A DNA stretch of 64,000 nt from NCBI GenBank assembly GCA_021404685.1, contig QWHC01000007.1, positions 62,001 to 126,000 of the forward strand, read 5' to 3'. A program made the translations under genes and the position numbers. The stretch comes from Chloroflexi bacterium CFX4 (lineage in GTDB: Bacteria > Chloroflexota > Anaerolineae > Aggregatilineales > UBA2796). Below, piece by piece: positions 25,754-33,600 of the stretch (positions within the stretch are counted from its first letter, which is position 1; the number at the start of each line of letters is the position of its first letter). The notes beneath the pieces were generated by a model. The model did not search any database. It saw nothing but the letters and a program-made list of their open reading frames with translations, and was not told where the DNA came from.

Positions 25754-26533
25754 ATGAGCGACTCTCGATCTCTTTCACAGCAGCGCTTCGGCGTACTCGC
25801 CAACAACTACGTGACCAGCCATGTTCACAGCAGCGGCTACTCGCTAGATCGCCTCATCGAATTGATGCAGCCCATCGCGGGTAAGCTGGCGTTGGATGTT
25901 GCCACCGGCGGCGGGCATGTGGCACTGGCGTTAGCGCGTCAGGGTGCGCGCACGCTCGCCAGCGACATCACAGCTGCCATGCTGAAGGCAGCACAAGCAC
26001 ACCTCACTGAGCAAGGCGTCGCTGCCAGCTATGCGCGCCTAGAAGCAAGCCATTTGCCGTTTCGGGCGAACAGCCTGCACCTGATCACCGTCCGCCACGC
26101 GCCGCACCACTTTCCCGATGTGCCACGCTTCCTGAGTGAGTGCGCCCGTGTGCTGCTGCCTGAGGGCAGGCTTGGCATTGTGGATCAGATTGCGCCGGAT
26201 GCGCCTGCCGCCGCTGACTACGTGAATGCCTTTGAGCGCCTGCGCGATCCGAGCCATGGCTGGCAGTTCAGCCTAAGCGAATGGCAAGCGATGCTCTACG
26301 CTGCCGATCTGGACGTGACGCATAGCGAGATTGCCACCGTCCGCTTTGACCTGCATTGGTGGGCGAATATGCAGAAGAACGACGCCGATACGGTGCTGCG
26401 TCTGCGTGTGCTGTTGCAGCAAGCACCTGCCGCCGTTCGCGACTTTTTGAAGCCCGCCGCCTTTGAGGATGGCAGCGGCAACTTCGGCTTTGATCATCAT
26501 TATGGTATTTTGATCGCGCACAAGCGCGGCTGA
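25754..26533 (+). CDS. Class I SAM-dependent methyltransferase
   Basis: 259-residue soluble methyltransferase of the Methyltransf_11/UbiE-like group. Motif I is LDVATGGGHVALALARQG (near 46-63), the acidic end of strand 2 is SDIT, and motif post-II contains ASHLPFRANSLHLITVRHAPHHF, followed by ARVLLPEGRLGIVDQIAP. The pattern resembles small-molecule rather than rRNA methyltransferases, but no substrate can be named. A much longer in-frame ORF starts at 25376 inside the upstream gene; the ATG at 25754 gives the normal N terminus, with AAAGG near 25741 as a ribosome binding site. It may be cotranscribed with the HEAT paralogues, but a 44-base gap leaves this open. Confidence 0.88.
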   Translation: MSDSRSLSQQRFGVLANNYVTSHVHSSGYSLDRLIELMQPIAGKLALDVATGGGHVALALARQGARTLASDITAAMLKAAQAHLTEQGVAASYARLEASHLPFRANSLHLITVRHAPHHFPDVPRFLSECARVLLPEGRLGIVDQIAPDAPAAADYVNAFERLRDPSHGWQFSLSEWQAMLYAADLDVTHSEIATVRFDLHWWANMQKNDADTVLRLRVLLQQAPAAVRDFLKPAAFEDGSGNFGFDHHYGILIAHKRG

Positions 26534-26609
26534 GTGCTATACTCACCCAGCATAGGGGTGCCTACATAAGCAGCCTGAACAACATTTTGCCACAAAGGAT
26601 ATACATTTT

Positions 26610-27368
26610 ATGCGTTGGGAAGACCTTACGGGTGATCAGTTTGAGCAGGCAGTCGCAGCCAGCCAGGGTGTGTGCCTTGTGCCGCTCTCTTGCATTGAGC
26701 GGCATGGACATCACGCACCACTCGGCACAGATATGTTTATCGCCCGCGCCGTCTGTGAGCGCGCCGCGCAGCTTGAGCCGGTGATCATCTTTCCTGATTT
26801 TATCTTCACCCAAATCCTAGAAGCGCGGCACTGCATTGGCACAATTGCCATTCAGCCTGAGCTGATCCTTCAACTTTTGGAGAACATTTGCCGCGAGATT
26901 GCGCGCAACGGCATGAAGAAGATCGTTCTTGTCAACGCGCACGGCGGCAATCAATCGCTGCTACCGTTCTTTCTGCAAAGCCAATTGGCAAGCCAACGCG
27001 ATTATGTGGTCTACCTGACCGCAGAGCCGAAGTTTGCCACTGACCACGCCGGGCTGACCGAGACCAGCGCGCTATTGGCAATTCGTCCTGATCTGATCCA
27101 CATGGCGCAGGTACCAAGCGATGGCGAAGGCGCACCGCGCCAACGGCTTGCTCATCTTGCCGCGCAAGGCATTTTGACGGGTATTTGGTGGTATGCCGAT
27201 CATCCAACGCATTACGCGGGCGAGGCACTGGGTGCAACGGCTGAAGGCGGCGAGGCGATGCTTAATCAGGCGGCGGTGGGGCTGGCAAACGCTATCCGCA
27301 CCATCAAGGCGGATGCCACTGCCAAGGCACTGCAAGATGCTTTTTACGCGACGACACAGCACCAGTAA
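26610..27368 (+). CDS. Creatininase family amidohydrolase
   Basis: 252-residue member of the creatinine amidohydrolase fold, which also includes MftE-like and FAPy deformylase-like enzymes. Metal-ligand motifs are in place: SCIERHGHHAPLGTD (Glu, His, Asp), NAHGGN and AGLTETS. Creatininases bind two metals and open cyclic amides; in bacteria without creatinine pathways the true substrate is usually unknown. AAAGGA ten bases ahead of the ATG supports the start. No mycofactocin genes are near. It ends just before a hairpin shared with the convergent DinB gene. Confidence 0.86.
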   Translation: MRWEDLTGDQFEQAVAASQGVCLVPLSCIERHGHHAPLGTDMFIARAVCERAAQLEPVIIFPDFIFTQILEARHCIGTIAIQPELILQLLENICREIARNGMKKIVLVNAHGGNQSLLPFFLQSQLASQRDYVVYLTAEPKFATDHAGLTETSALLAIRPDLIHMAQVPSDGEGAPRQRLAHLAAQGILTGIWWYADHPTHYAGEALGATAEGGEAMLNQAAVGLANAIRTIKADATAKALQDAFYATTQHQ

Positions 27369-27371
27369 GGA

Positions 27372-27386
27372 CGGGATTTTATCCCG
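27372..27386. terminator. Short palindrome between convergent genes
   Basis: CGGGAT-TTT-ATCCCG is a perfect six-base-pair stem between the creatininase gene and the convergent DinB-like gene. The same core with more pairs recurs at 39365-39385, again between convergent genes. Confidence 0.45.
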
Positions 27387-27405
27387 CCCGAACGCGATTA
27401 CCTGA

Positions 27406-27900
27406 CTAATATGTCCACGTCACGGGTGTGTTGGTTGCCTCTAGCGCCTCACGAATCTGTTCTAGGTGTGCTTCACCGTGCGCGGCGTAGTATTCAAGGA
27501 AGGTGATCACGCGCATCATGCCGTTTTCGGGGTGAAATGCCTCACGCACAAACTGTGCCTCACTCAAACTCTCAAACAGGGCAGCCCAACGCATGTGCAG
27601 TCCGCGCAAAATGGCAAGCGAACTCTCAACGGGCAGATTTTGCGCGTCAGGCGTGTCTGCCCAATCATCTTGATTGTAGGGTTTGAGGGTCGGCTGATCT
27701 TCCAAAAGTGCCAGCTTCACGCGGATGAAAGCGTTCATGTGGCTATCGGCAAGGTGATGCACATTCTGCTTAGCGCTCCACGCGCCGCTTGGCAGTGCTG
27801 AAAGCTGAGCATCGGTCAGGGGTGCGATGAGTGCCTCAAGGCGTGCGGGTAGTGCGCGCAGTTTAGCGATCAGGGCAGTGCGTTCGGCGGCTGTCGTCAT
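27406..27900 (-). CDS. DinB/YfiT-like metal-binding protein
   Basis: 164-residue four-helix protein of the DinB/DfsB superfamily (DinB_2). The three metal-ligand histidines appear in NVHHLADSHMN (helix 2) and HGEAHLEQIR near the C terminus. Members include bacillithiol and mycothiol S-transferases and maleylpyruvate isomerases; many are stress-related with no assigned substrate. Position, length and motifs are normal. It is read toward the creatininase gene and is preceded upstream by tRNA-Arg on the same strand, 31 bases away, so it could be transcribed through from the tRNA promoter. Confidence 0.85.
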   Translation of the reverse strand: MTTAAERTALIAKLRALPARLEALIAPLTDAQLSALPSGAWSAKQNVHHLADSHMNAFIRVKLALLEDQPTLKPYNQDDWADTPDAQNLPVESSLAILRGLHMRWAALFESLSEAQFVREAFHPENGMMRVITFLEYYAAHGEAHLEQIREALEATNTPVTWTY

Positions 27901-27931
27901 GCTGAAAAATCCTTGTGGTGGCTAGGAGAGG

Positions 27932-28003
27932 CGTCCCCGGCGGGAATCGAACCCACGCTTCTGGCTCCGGAGGCCAACGCTCTATCCGCTGAGCTACGGG
28001 GAC
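27932..28003 (-). tRNA. tRNA-Arg (anticodon CCG)
   Basis: On the minus strand the acceptor stem GTCCCCG/CGGGGAC encloses a normal cloverleaf, with D arm GCTCAGCGGATAGAGC, anticodon loop CTCCGGA giving CCG, and T arm GGTTCGATTCC. It is 72 nucleotides long; no CCA is encoded. It reads CGG codons, fitting a GC-rich codon usage. Confidence 0.95.
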
Positions 28004-28014
28004 GGCTATCCATA

Positions 28015-28043
28015 ATCATACTCGTCCCGTGCGCGTAAGTCAA
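28015..28043 (-). promoter_or_regulatory. Sigma-70-type promoter of tRNA-Arg
   Basis: On the minus strand TTGACT (28038-28043) and TATGAT (28015-28020) are spaced by 17 bases, with the -10 ending 11 bases before the tRNA. The arrangement mirrors that of the tRNA-Cys promoter. Confidence 0.75.
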
Positions 28044-28129
28044 GCGTCGGGCGGAAGCACCTTGCCAAGCTGCCTAACGGACGGTATGCTTAGATCAGGA
28101 CACCATTTGAGGGAGAAGAAGCATTCATC

Positions 28130-28450
28130 ATGGCGAAGAAAAAGAGCAAGCCAAACATCTCGCAGGAAGTCTTGGAGCGCGCCCGTGCAGAAATGCGCGG
28201 CGATCAAAGCGCCGGGGCGCCAAGCAAACCTGCCGTCGGTGAGGGCGTTGCCCCGGCAGCCACCCCTGCCAAAGCCAAGGCAACTGTGCGTGGCGGCAAC
28301 CTTGCCACGCGCCGCCTGCCCACCAAAGACGAACTGGATCACGAATACCGCCACATCACACGCGACCTGCGCGCCATGCTGACGCTTGCGGGCGGTTTGT
28401 TCCTGTTCGTGATCGTGATGGCGATTTTGGTTGTGCCGAATATTTCCTAA
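28130..28450 (+). CDS. Small single-pass membrane protein of unknown function
   Basis: 106 residues: a Lys-rich start, a low-complexity Ala/Pro/Lys region to about residue 60, a charged stretch LPTKDELDHEYRHITRDLRA, and one C-terminal hydrophobic helix (about 80-104) ending at the terminus. The layout suggests a tail-anchored protein with a cytoplasmic charged domain. No family is recognised. A purine-rich site (GGGAGAAGAAG) precedes the ATG. The gene lies between tRNA-Arg and a convergent DoxX gene. Confidence 0.65.
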   Translation: MAKKKSKPNISQEVLERARAEMRGDQSAGAPSKPAVGEGVAPAATPAKAKATVRGGNLATRRLPTKDELDHEYRHITRDLRAMLTLAGGLFLFVIVMAILVVPNIS

Positions 28451-28483
28451 GGATCGCCCTATTAGGCTGATCCCAGAACGCAA

Positions 28484-28509
28484 CAAGCCGCACGGTATTG
28501 TGCGGCTTG
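28484..28509. terminator. Hairpin between convergent genes
   Basis: CAAGCCGCAC (28484-28493) and GTGCGGCTTG (28500-28509) form a perfect ten-base-pair stem with a six-base loop, between the small membrane protein gene and the DoxX gene. It lacks a long U-run on either side but is well placed to end both transcripts. Confidence 0.6.
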
Positions 28510-28530
28510 CGGATAGGCTGCCTTTGGCGA

Positions 28531-29136
28531 TTAGCTGCCAGTGGCGGCGCTGCTTCCACCCGATTCGCCGTCACCGCCCTTCGTTCGCGTCCACGGTGTG
28601 CCAAGACGCGGCAGCAAGAAGCGATCGGCACCCCACCAACCCGCTGTTTTCCACGCCAAGACCAACAGGATTGCCGCCGCAAAGAGCAAGGCATTGGTGC
28701 TTGCCGTGCCAGCCATGATGAAGTTCCAGTTCATGAACGCGCCGAAAAAGGCTGCAATGCCCACGAACGCGCCCACAATCAAGGCGATGCCCACGGCTGT
28801 TTCACCGATGGCGATCAGCTTGGCAAACCATATGTACGCCTCAGCATTGAGCATTCCTTGCAAAAACTCCCGATACCAGTCGAAGGCAATCACCGGTCTG
28901 CCGCCTTCAGTTGGCACAACAACGGCGCGCTCCCAGAAGCCTTTCAGCGCAACGCCAGTATCCATCCATGCTGGGTTGCCCAGCTTGCCCCAACCAGATT
29001 GTAGCCACGTCCAGCCGAGCAACACGCGCACTACCAGCCATACGACGGAAAAGCGTGTATCGCTGAACAGAAGCCGCGCCAAGGGCGGATCGCTAATTTC
29101 GGTACCACTCGTCGTGCGGACAACATAGTTGCTCAT
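28531..29136 (-). CDS. DoxX family membrane protein
   Basis: 201-residue integral membrane protein with about four hydrophobic helices. The N-terminal helix region VVRVLLGWTWLQSGWGKL matches the DoxX/DoxD start, and IGETAVGIALIVGAFVGIAA and FMNWNFIMAGTASTNALLF match the later helices. In archaea DoxD is the large subunit of thiosulfate:quinone oxidoreductase; most bacterial DoxX proteins have no proven role, although links to redox stress are reported. The C-terminal 25 residues are Gly/Ser-rich and hydrophilic. No thiosulfate oxidation genes are nearby. The 250-base space before the sigma factor holds a short hairpin (29224-29241) and nothing else recognised. Confidence 0.85.
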   Translation of the reverse strand: MSNYVVRTTSGTEISDPPLARLLFSDTRFSVVWLVVRVLLGWTWLQSGWGKLGNPAWMDTGVALKGFWERAVVVPTEGGRPVIAFDWYREFLQGMLNAEAYIWFAKLIAIGETAVGIALIVGAFVGIAAFFGAFMNWNFIMAGTASTNALLFAAAILLVLAWKTAGWWGADRFLLPRLGTPWTRTKGGDGESGGSSAATGS

Positions 29137-29386
29137 GGGTTATCCCTCTTTCATCAGTTGCGTTTATTGCGCTAGATAACTATGCCTTAAATCATAAGTC
29201 CGTTTTTCCCATTTTTACGAAGGAGGTGAGTAAAATCACCTGAAGTGGGGAGGAATGTCATAAGGACGGCAGAGCCGACAAGCGCAGCGTTTAGAAAATC
29301 TTCGCAACCTTTTAGATTTTCTTGTGAGGAAAGCCCGCCACACTTGTGTATAATTCGACTGTCAAGCACAGAACGGGCAACTCAAA

Positions 29387-30001
29387 ATGGCATATTCTGC
29401 ACGCGACCCGAACGAAGAACTGGCTTTCCACGCGCTGATTGCCCGCTGCCAGGAAGGCGATCAGGCAGCCTATGAAGCGCTTTATAATGCCGTAGCGGGC
29501 GATATTTATCGGCTTGCCTACAGCCTGCTGCTGCATCCGCAAGATAGCGAGGATGTGGTGCAGGAAGTGATGGTCTACGTCTTTCGCAGCCTGCACCACT
29601 TTGATCCATCACGCGGCAGCTTTCGCACCTGGCTGTATACGATCACGGTCAGCCGCTGTCGCAATGCGCGCCGCCGCAAATGGCTGCCAACCGTAACGCT
29701 TTCCTCTTTACTGGGCATGAGCAGCGAACCACGTGCGCCAAGCAGCCACTCGCCGGAAGTGGCAGTTGCTTGGCGCAGCGCGTGTGAATCGCTAGAGCGT
29801 GCGCTTGGCACGCTCTCGCCGCGCCTGCGCGAGGCTGTCGTGCTGCGCTATGGGCAGGGATTAACCTACCGCGAAATGGCAGAAGTGCTGGATTGCCCGC
29901 AGAAAACGGCGGAAAGCCGTGTGCGTTTGGCGCACGAGGCATTACGCAATGTGCTAAGCGAAGTTGAGCTTGGCTTGCTTGAGGAATTTGGCAGCGCCTA
30001 G
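29387..30001 (+). CDS. ECF-type RNA polymerase sigma factor
   Basis: 204-residue group 4 sigma factor. Region 2 (about 20-95) has CQEGDQAAYEALYN, the DSEDVVQEVMVYVFRSL core that contacts polymerase, and RGSFRTWLYTITVSRCRNARRRK. Region 4 (about 140-195) is LSPRLREAVVLRYGQGLTYR followed by EMAEVLDCPQKTAESRV, the recognition helix-turn-helix. A Ser/Pro-rich linker joins the two. The following gene encodes a zinc-type anti-sigma factor, the usual genetic pairing. TATAAT at 29349-29354 lies 33 bases before the ATG but without a matching -35. The target promoters are unknown. Confidence 0.93.
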   Translation: MAYSARDPNEELAFHALIARCQEGDQAAYEALYNAVAGDIYRLAYSLLLHPQDSEDVVQEVMVYVFRSLHHFDPSRGSFRTWLYTITVSRCRNARRRKWLPTVTLSSLLGMSSEPRAPSSHSPEVAVAWRSACESLERALGTLSPRLREAVVLRYGQGLTYREMAEVLDCPQKTAESRVRLAHEALRNVLSEVELGLLEEFGSA

Positions 30002-30047
30002 TGTATTTATAGCACCAAGCGTTGTTTGAGAGATAGGCACCCTAACC

Positions 30048-30569
30048 ATGCGATGCGGAACTGTTCGCCACCTATTGAACGCCTATGTGAATGGTCAGTT
30101 GAAACCTGCCCAACGGCTGCGCGTGCTGCACCACATTGCCCGTTGTGAGGCTTGCCACGCCGCCCTTCAACGCGAATCCGCAGTAGTGCGCCAGCTTCAG
30201 AGGCAGCTTCCCGCCTTAGGACGCCCCAACGCCGCGCAGTTGGCGCGCATATGGCAGGGCGTGAAGGCGCACACACGGCAAGCGCCACCGCGCCGCACCG
30301 ATCTGCGCCCAGCAAGCGCGCTCATCACCCTAACCCTGATGCTGGCCTGTTCGGCGTTCATCTTTCGCGGCGGCACTGTCGCTGCGGTGTCTGCCCCGTT
30401 TCAGCCCATCCCGGCGGAAGTGCGCGCCACTGCAACGCCGCTTTTCACCGAGACGCCAGAGCATGACGGCACTTCTTTGGCAAGCCCAACTGCCAGCCTA
30501 ACGGCAGTGGCAGAGCGTGTGCCTTCCGCTGCACCCGCACCCAGCGCCCGAAAGAAAGGGCAGCCCTAA
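30048..30569 (+). CDS. Membrane-anchored zinc anti-sigma factor
   Basis: 173-residue partner of the preceding sigma factor. The N terminus holds a ZAS motif: His29-x3-Cys33-x2-Cys36, with Cys3 as a further candidate ligand. One hydrophobic segment (about 85-105, LITLTLMLACSAFIF) would anchor it. The outside part is a short Thr/Pro/Ala-rich tail with no recognised domain. In this family the cytoplasmic ZAS domain holds the sigma factor inactive until proteolysis or oxidation releases it. PrsW proteases can cleave anti-sigma factors of this topology, and a PrsW-like gene lies about 20 kb upstream; a link is only speculation. Confidence 0.85.
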   Translation: MRCGTVRHLLNAYVNGQLKPAQRLRVLHHIARCEACHAALQRESAVVRQLQRQLPALGRPNAAQLARIWQGVKAHTRQAPPRRTDLRPASALITLTLMLACSAFIFRGGTVAAVSAPFQPIPAEVRATATPLFTETPEHDGTSLASPTASLTAVAERVPSAAPAPSARKKGQP

Positions 30570-30629
30570 CATGCCGCCTTTGGGCATGGCTTTCACCCAG
30601 CTAAATCAGTCATCTTTTGAGGGATTCTT

Positions 30630-33600
30630 ATGGCGACACTTGACCAAGCGCCGCTTCACAGACCGCCTGCCGAAGGCAGCGAACAGCACGCACCAACAAC
30701 CAACGTGCTGAACAGCGCCTTTGCGCGTGTTTATACGCTCAACTGGGAACTCATCTTCTACCTTGCCATCCTCGTGATCGCCATCTTCACGCGCTTTGTG
30801 AACTTGGGCGACCGCGTGATGAGCCATGATGAGAGCCTGCACACCAAATACAGCCACGATTTGTACAAGCAGGGTAACTTTCAGCACACGCCGCTGATGC
30901 ATGGACCGGTGCTGTTCCATGCAACGGCGCTCTCGTACTTCCTGTTTGGCGATAGCGATTTCAGCGCACGCTTATATCCTGCCATTTTAGGCATCATTAT
31001 GGTGCTGATGCCGAAGCTGCTCTTTGAGCGTTGGCTGGGCAAGCTGGGCGCCATGGCTGCCTCTGTGCTGATTTTGATCAGCCCGATGCTGCTCTTTCAT
31101 CACCGCTATATCCGTGAGGACACACCAGCGATCTTCTTCACCATGCTGATGGCATATGCCGTCTTTGCCTACATAGATGGCGTGATTCCGCGTCAGCCGA
31201 AGTTTTTGGTGCTGCTGGCAGTTGCCACGCTGCTCAACCTTGCTTCTAAAGAAACAGCCTTCATGTACATCCTGATCTTTGCAGGCTTTCTTGGACTGTT
31301 TCTGCTGATGCAACTGCTGCAAAGCTGGCGACGTGCATCGCATTCACCTGCGGTTGGTTGGGCAGTGCTCGGTGTGGCGCTTGTGCCAATTGCCGGCGGT
31401 GCGGCAACCTTGCTGCTCAGGCGCTTGAACATTGATGTTGGCGGCGCTTTGCCTGAGGGCTTGCTGCTCTTTGGCGATAGCGGCATCTCGCAGGATGTGG
31501 CGTTGATGTTCGTTGTGCTTTTGCTGGGTGTGCCGCTGGCGTTGGGCATCCTGCTCGGCATCGTTGTGCTGTATCGCGTGCTGTTCAACCTGCTGAACAA
31601 GCCGCTGATCACACCCATTATGCGGGATATTGCCGTGCGCGGGCGCTCTGCCTATATGCTGGCGCTTAGCGGCATCCTGATTGGTGCGGTTGCCGCATTG
31701 GTGATGACCAACGTCTTCAGCATCATTCCGCCGGAGACGATCAGCGCTTCACAGGCAGAATGGCAGGCATACGAAGAAGCAGGGCGTATTGGCGTGCAGC
31801 CGATCTCGCCGGAGCCGAACGCGCTCATAGCGCGCTTTGCGCTGTGGAGCAGCAGCTTAGCGCTGATTTTGCTGCTTGCCGTGCTGCTGACTGCCACACA
31901 GCATTTCAGCACGCAGGAAGCGGGCGCCTTTGAACTGCTCTTGCGCTTTGCGCCGCTCATCCTACTCGTTGCTTCATTTTTCCTGAGTGGTTGGCTGCGC
32001 ACAGCACTTTTGCTTTTAGCTGCGATCAGTGGTGCGCTGCTCTACCTGTATTGGCGGAATGTGGGCTACCGTTTGCGGTTGCCGCTTGCCGAGATCATCA
32101 CAATGGCGGTCATTGCTATCGCCGTGTTTGCCCTTTTCATCTTTGTGGAAGAACGCAGCCGCCGTGTTGAGAACGTCAGCTCGGAAGTGCGCCCTGTGCC
32201 AACCAGTTTTGAAAATTACTGGATTTTCGGCGCATGGGTGATCGGCATCGTGGCAGTGATTGGAATTGCGTGGCTGCGTTCGCGCACCACCTTCTGGCAA
32301 GAGATGCGCCGCTACGCTGCCTTTGACATCATCATCGTGCTAGGCTCATTGGTCTTGCCGTGGTCTGCGGCGCTGCCGATCTTCTTGGCGGGCTATCCGC
32401 TGGACGGCAGTTTCTATGCGCCGCGTGAGATTAACGCCATGATCTTAGGCGTGATCCCGTTCGTGCTGGTCTCGGTGGCGGCGGGCTTGGCATGGCGTCC
32501 CGGCTTGTGGCTCACTTGCACAGCCGCCTTTTATGGCGTCTTTGCTTTCTTCTTCACCACCATGTTCACCAATCCGCAGGGTGTGGCAACCGGGGTGGTT
32601 GGTTCGTTGGGCTACTGGTTGGCGCAGCAAGGTGTGCGGCGTGGCGGTCAGCCACAGTACTACTACATGCTGATCCAACTGCCGATCTACGAGTATTTGG
32701 TGACGATTGGCGCAATGTTCGCCGGTGTGCTGGGACTCTCGCAGTTCTGGAAGTTCCGTGCCGAGCGCTACGCTGCGGTTGAGGCAGAACGAGCTGAGCG
32801 CGAGGCTGCCGACGCAGAACGCCCTGAAGAAGATGATCCGTTTGCGCCGCCTGAAGATGCGCGTGCCGAGACGCTTGCTAATGCACAAATGGCGACGCAA
32901 GCGCAAGGCGAATCGCCCTTTGAGCCTGTTGAGGAAGCTCAGGAGTCAGCGCCGCCTGATAACGATGTCATTCCCACTGAGGATGAGAAGCCGAAGAAAA
33001 AGCGGCTTGCCATTCCAGAGGCAGAGCTAGTCACCCGTCCGCTCTTTAACGTCTTCGTTGGCTTCTGGGGTGTGTTGATCCTCTTTGCGCTGACCTTGGC
33101 GGGCGAGAAAATGCCATGGCTCACCACGCACATCGCGCTGCCTTTCGCGCTCTCGGCGGGCTGGTATCTTGGCACGCTGCTGGAAAAGGTGGATTGGGCA
33201 GCCTTCTGGCGGCGCAGTTGGGCGCTGATCTTCCTGATCCCAATCGCCGTCTTTGGCGCGGTGAATGTGATTGGCTTGCTGCGCTTTGGCGTTGGCGGTC
33301 TATCCCGTGAGCAACAACTGCAAACCTTCGCGTGGTTCGGCGCGATCATCCTAACAGGGATCGTGATTTATGCCATTGTGCGGATTTTGCAGGTGATCGG
33401 CATTCAGCAGACGGTGCGTGTTGGCTTGCTGGGCTTTTTTGCCTTGCTGGCAGTCCTAACGGCGCGCCATGCCTGGATGGCTGCCTACATCAACTATGAT
33501 ACGGCGGCAGAATTCATGGTCTACGCGCACGCTGCGCCTGCCAACAAGACGGTGATCAACTACATTGAGGAGATCAGCCGCCGCACAACGGACGGTATGG

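Noticed and set aside
29187-29369. Minus-strand frame of 60 codons in the space before the DoxX gene
   Set aside because: No ribosome binding site, no family, and it overlaps the probable sigma-factor promoter region.
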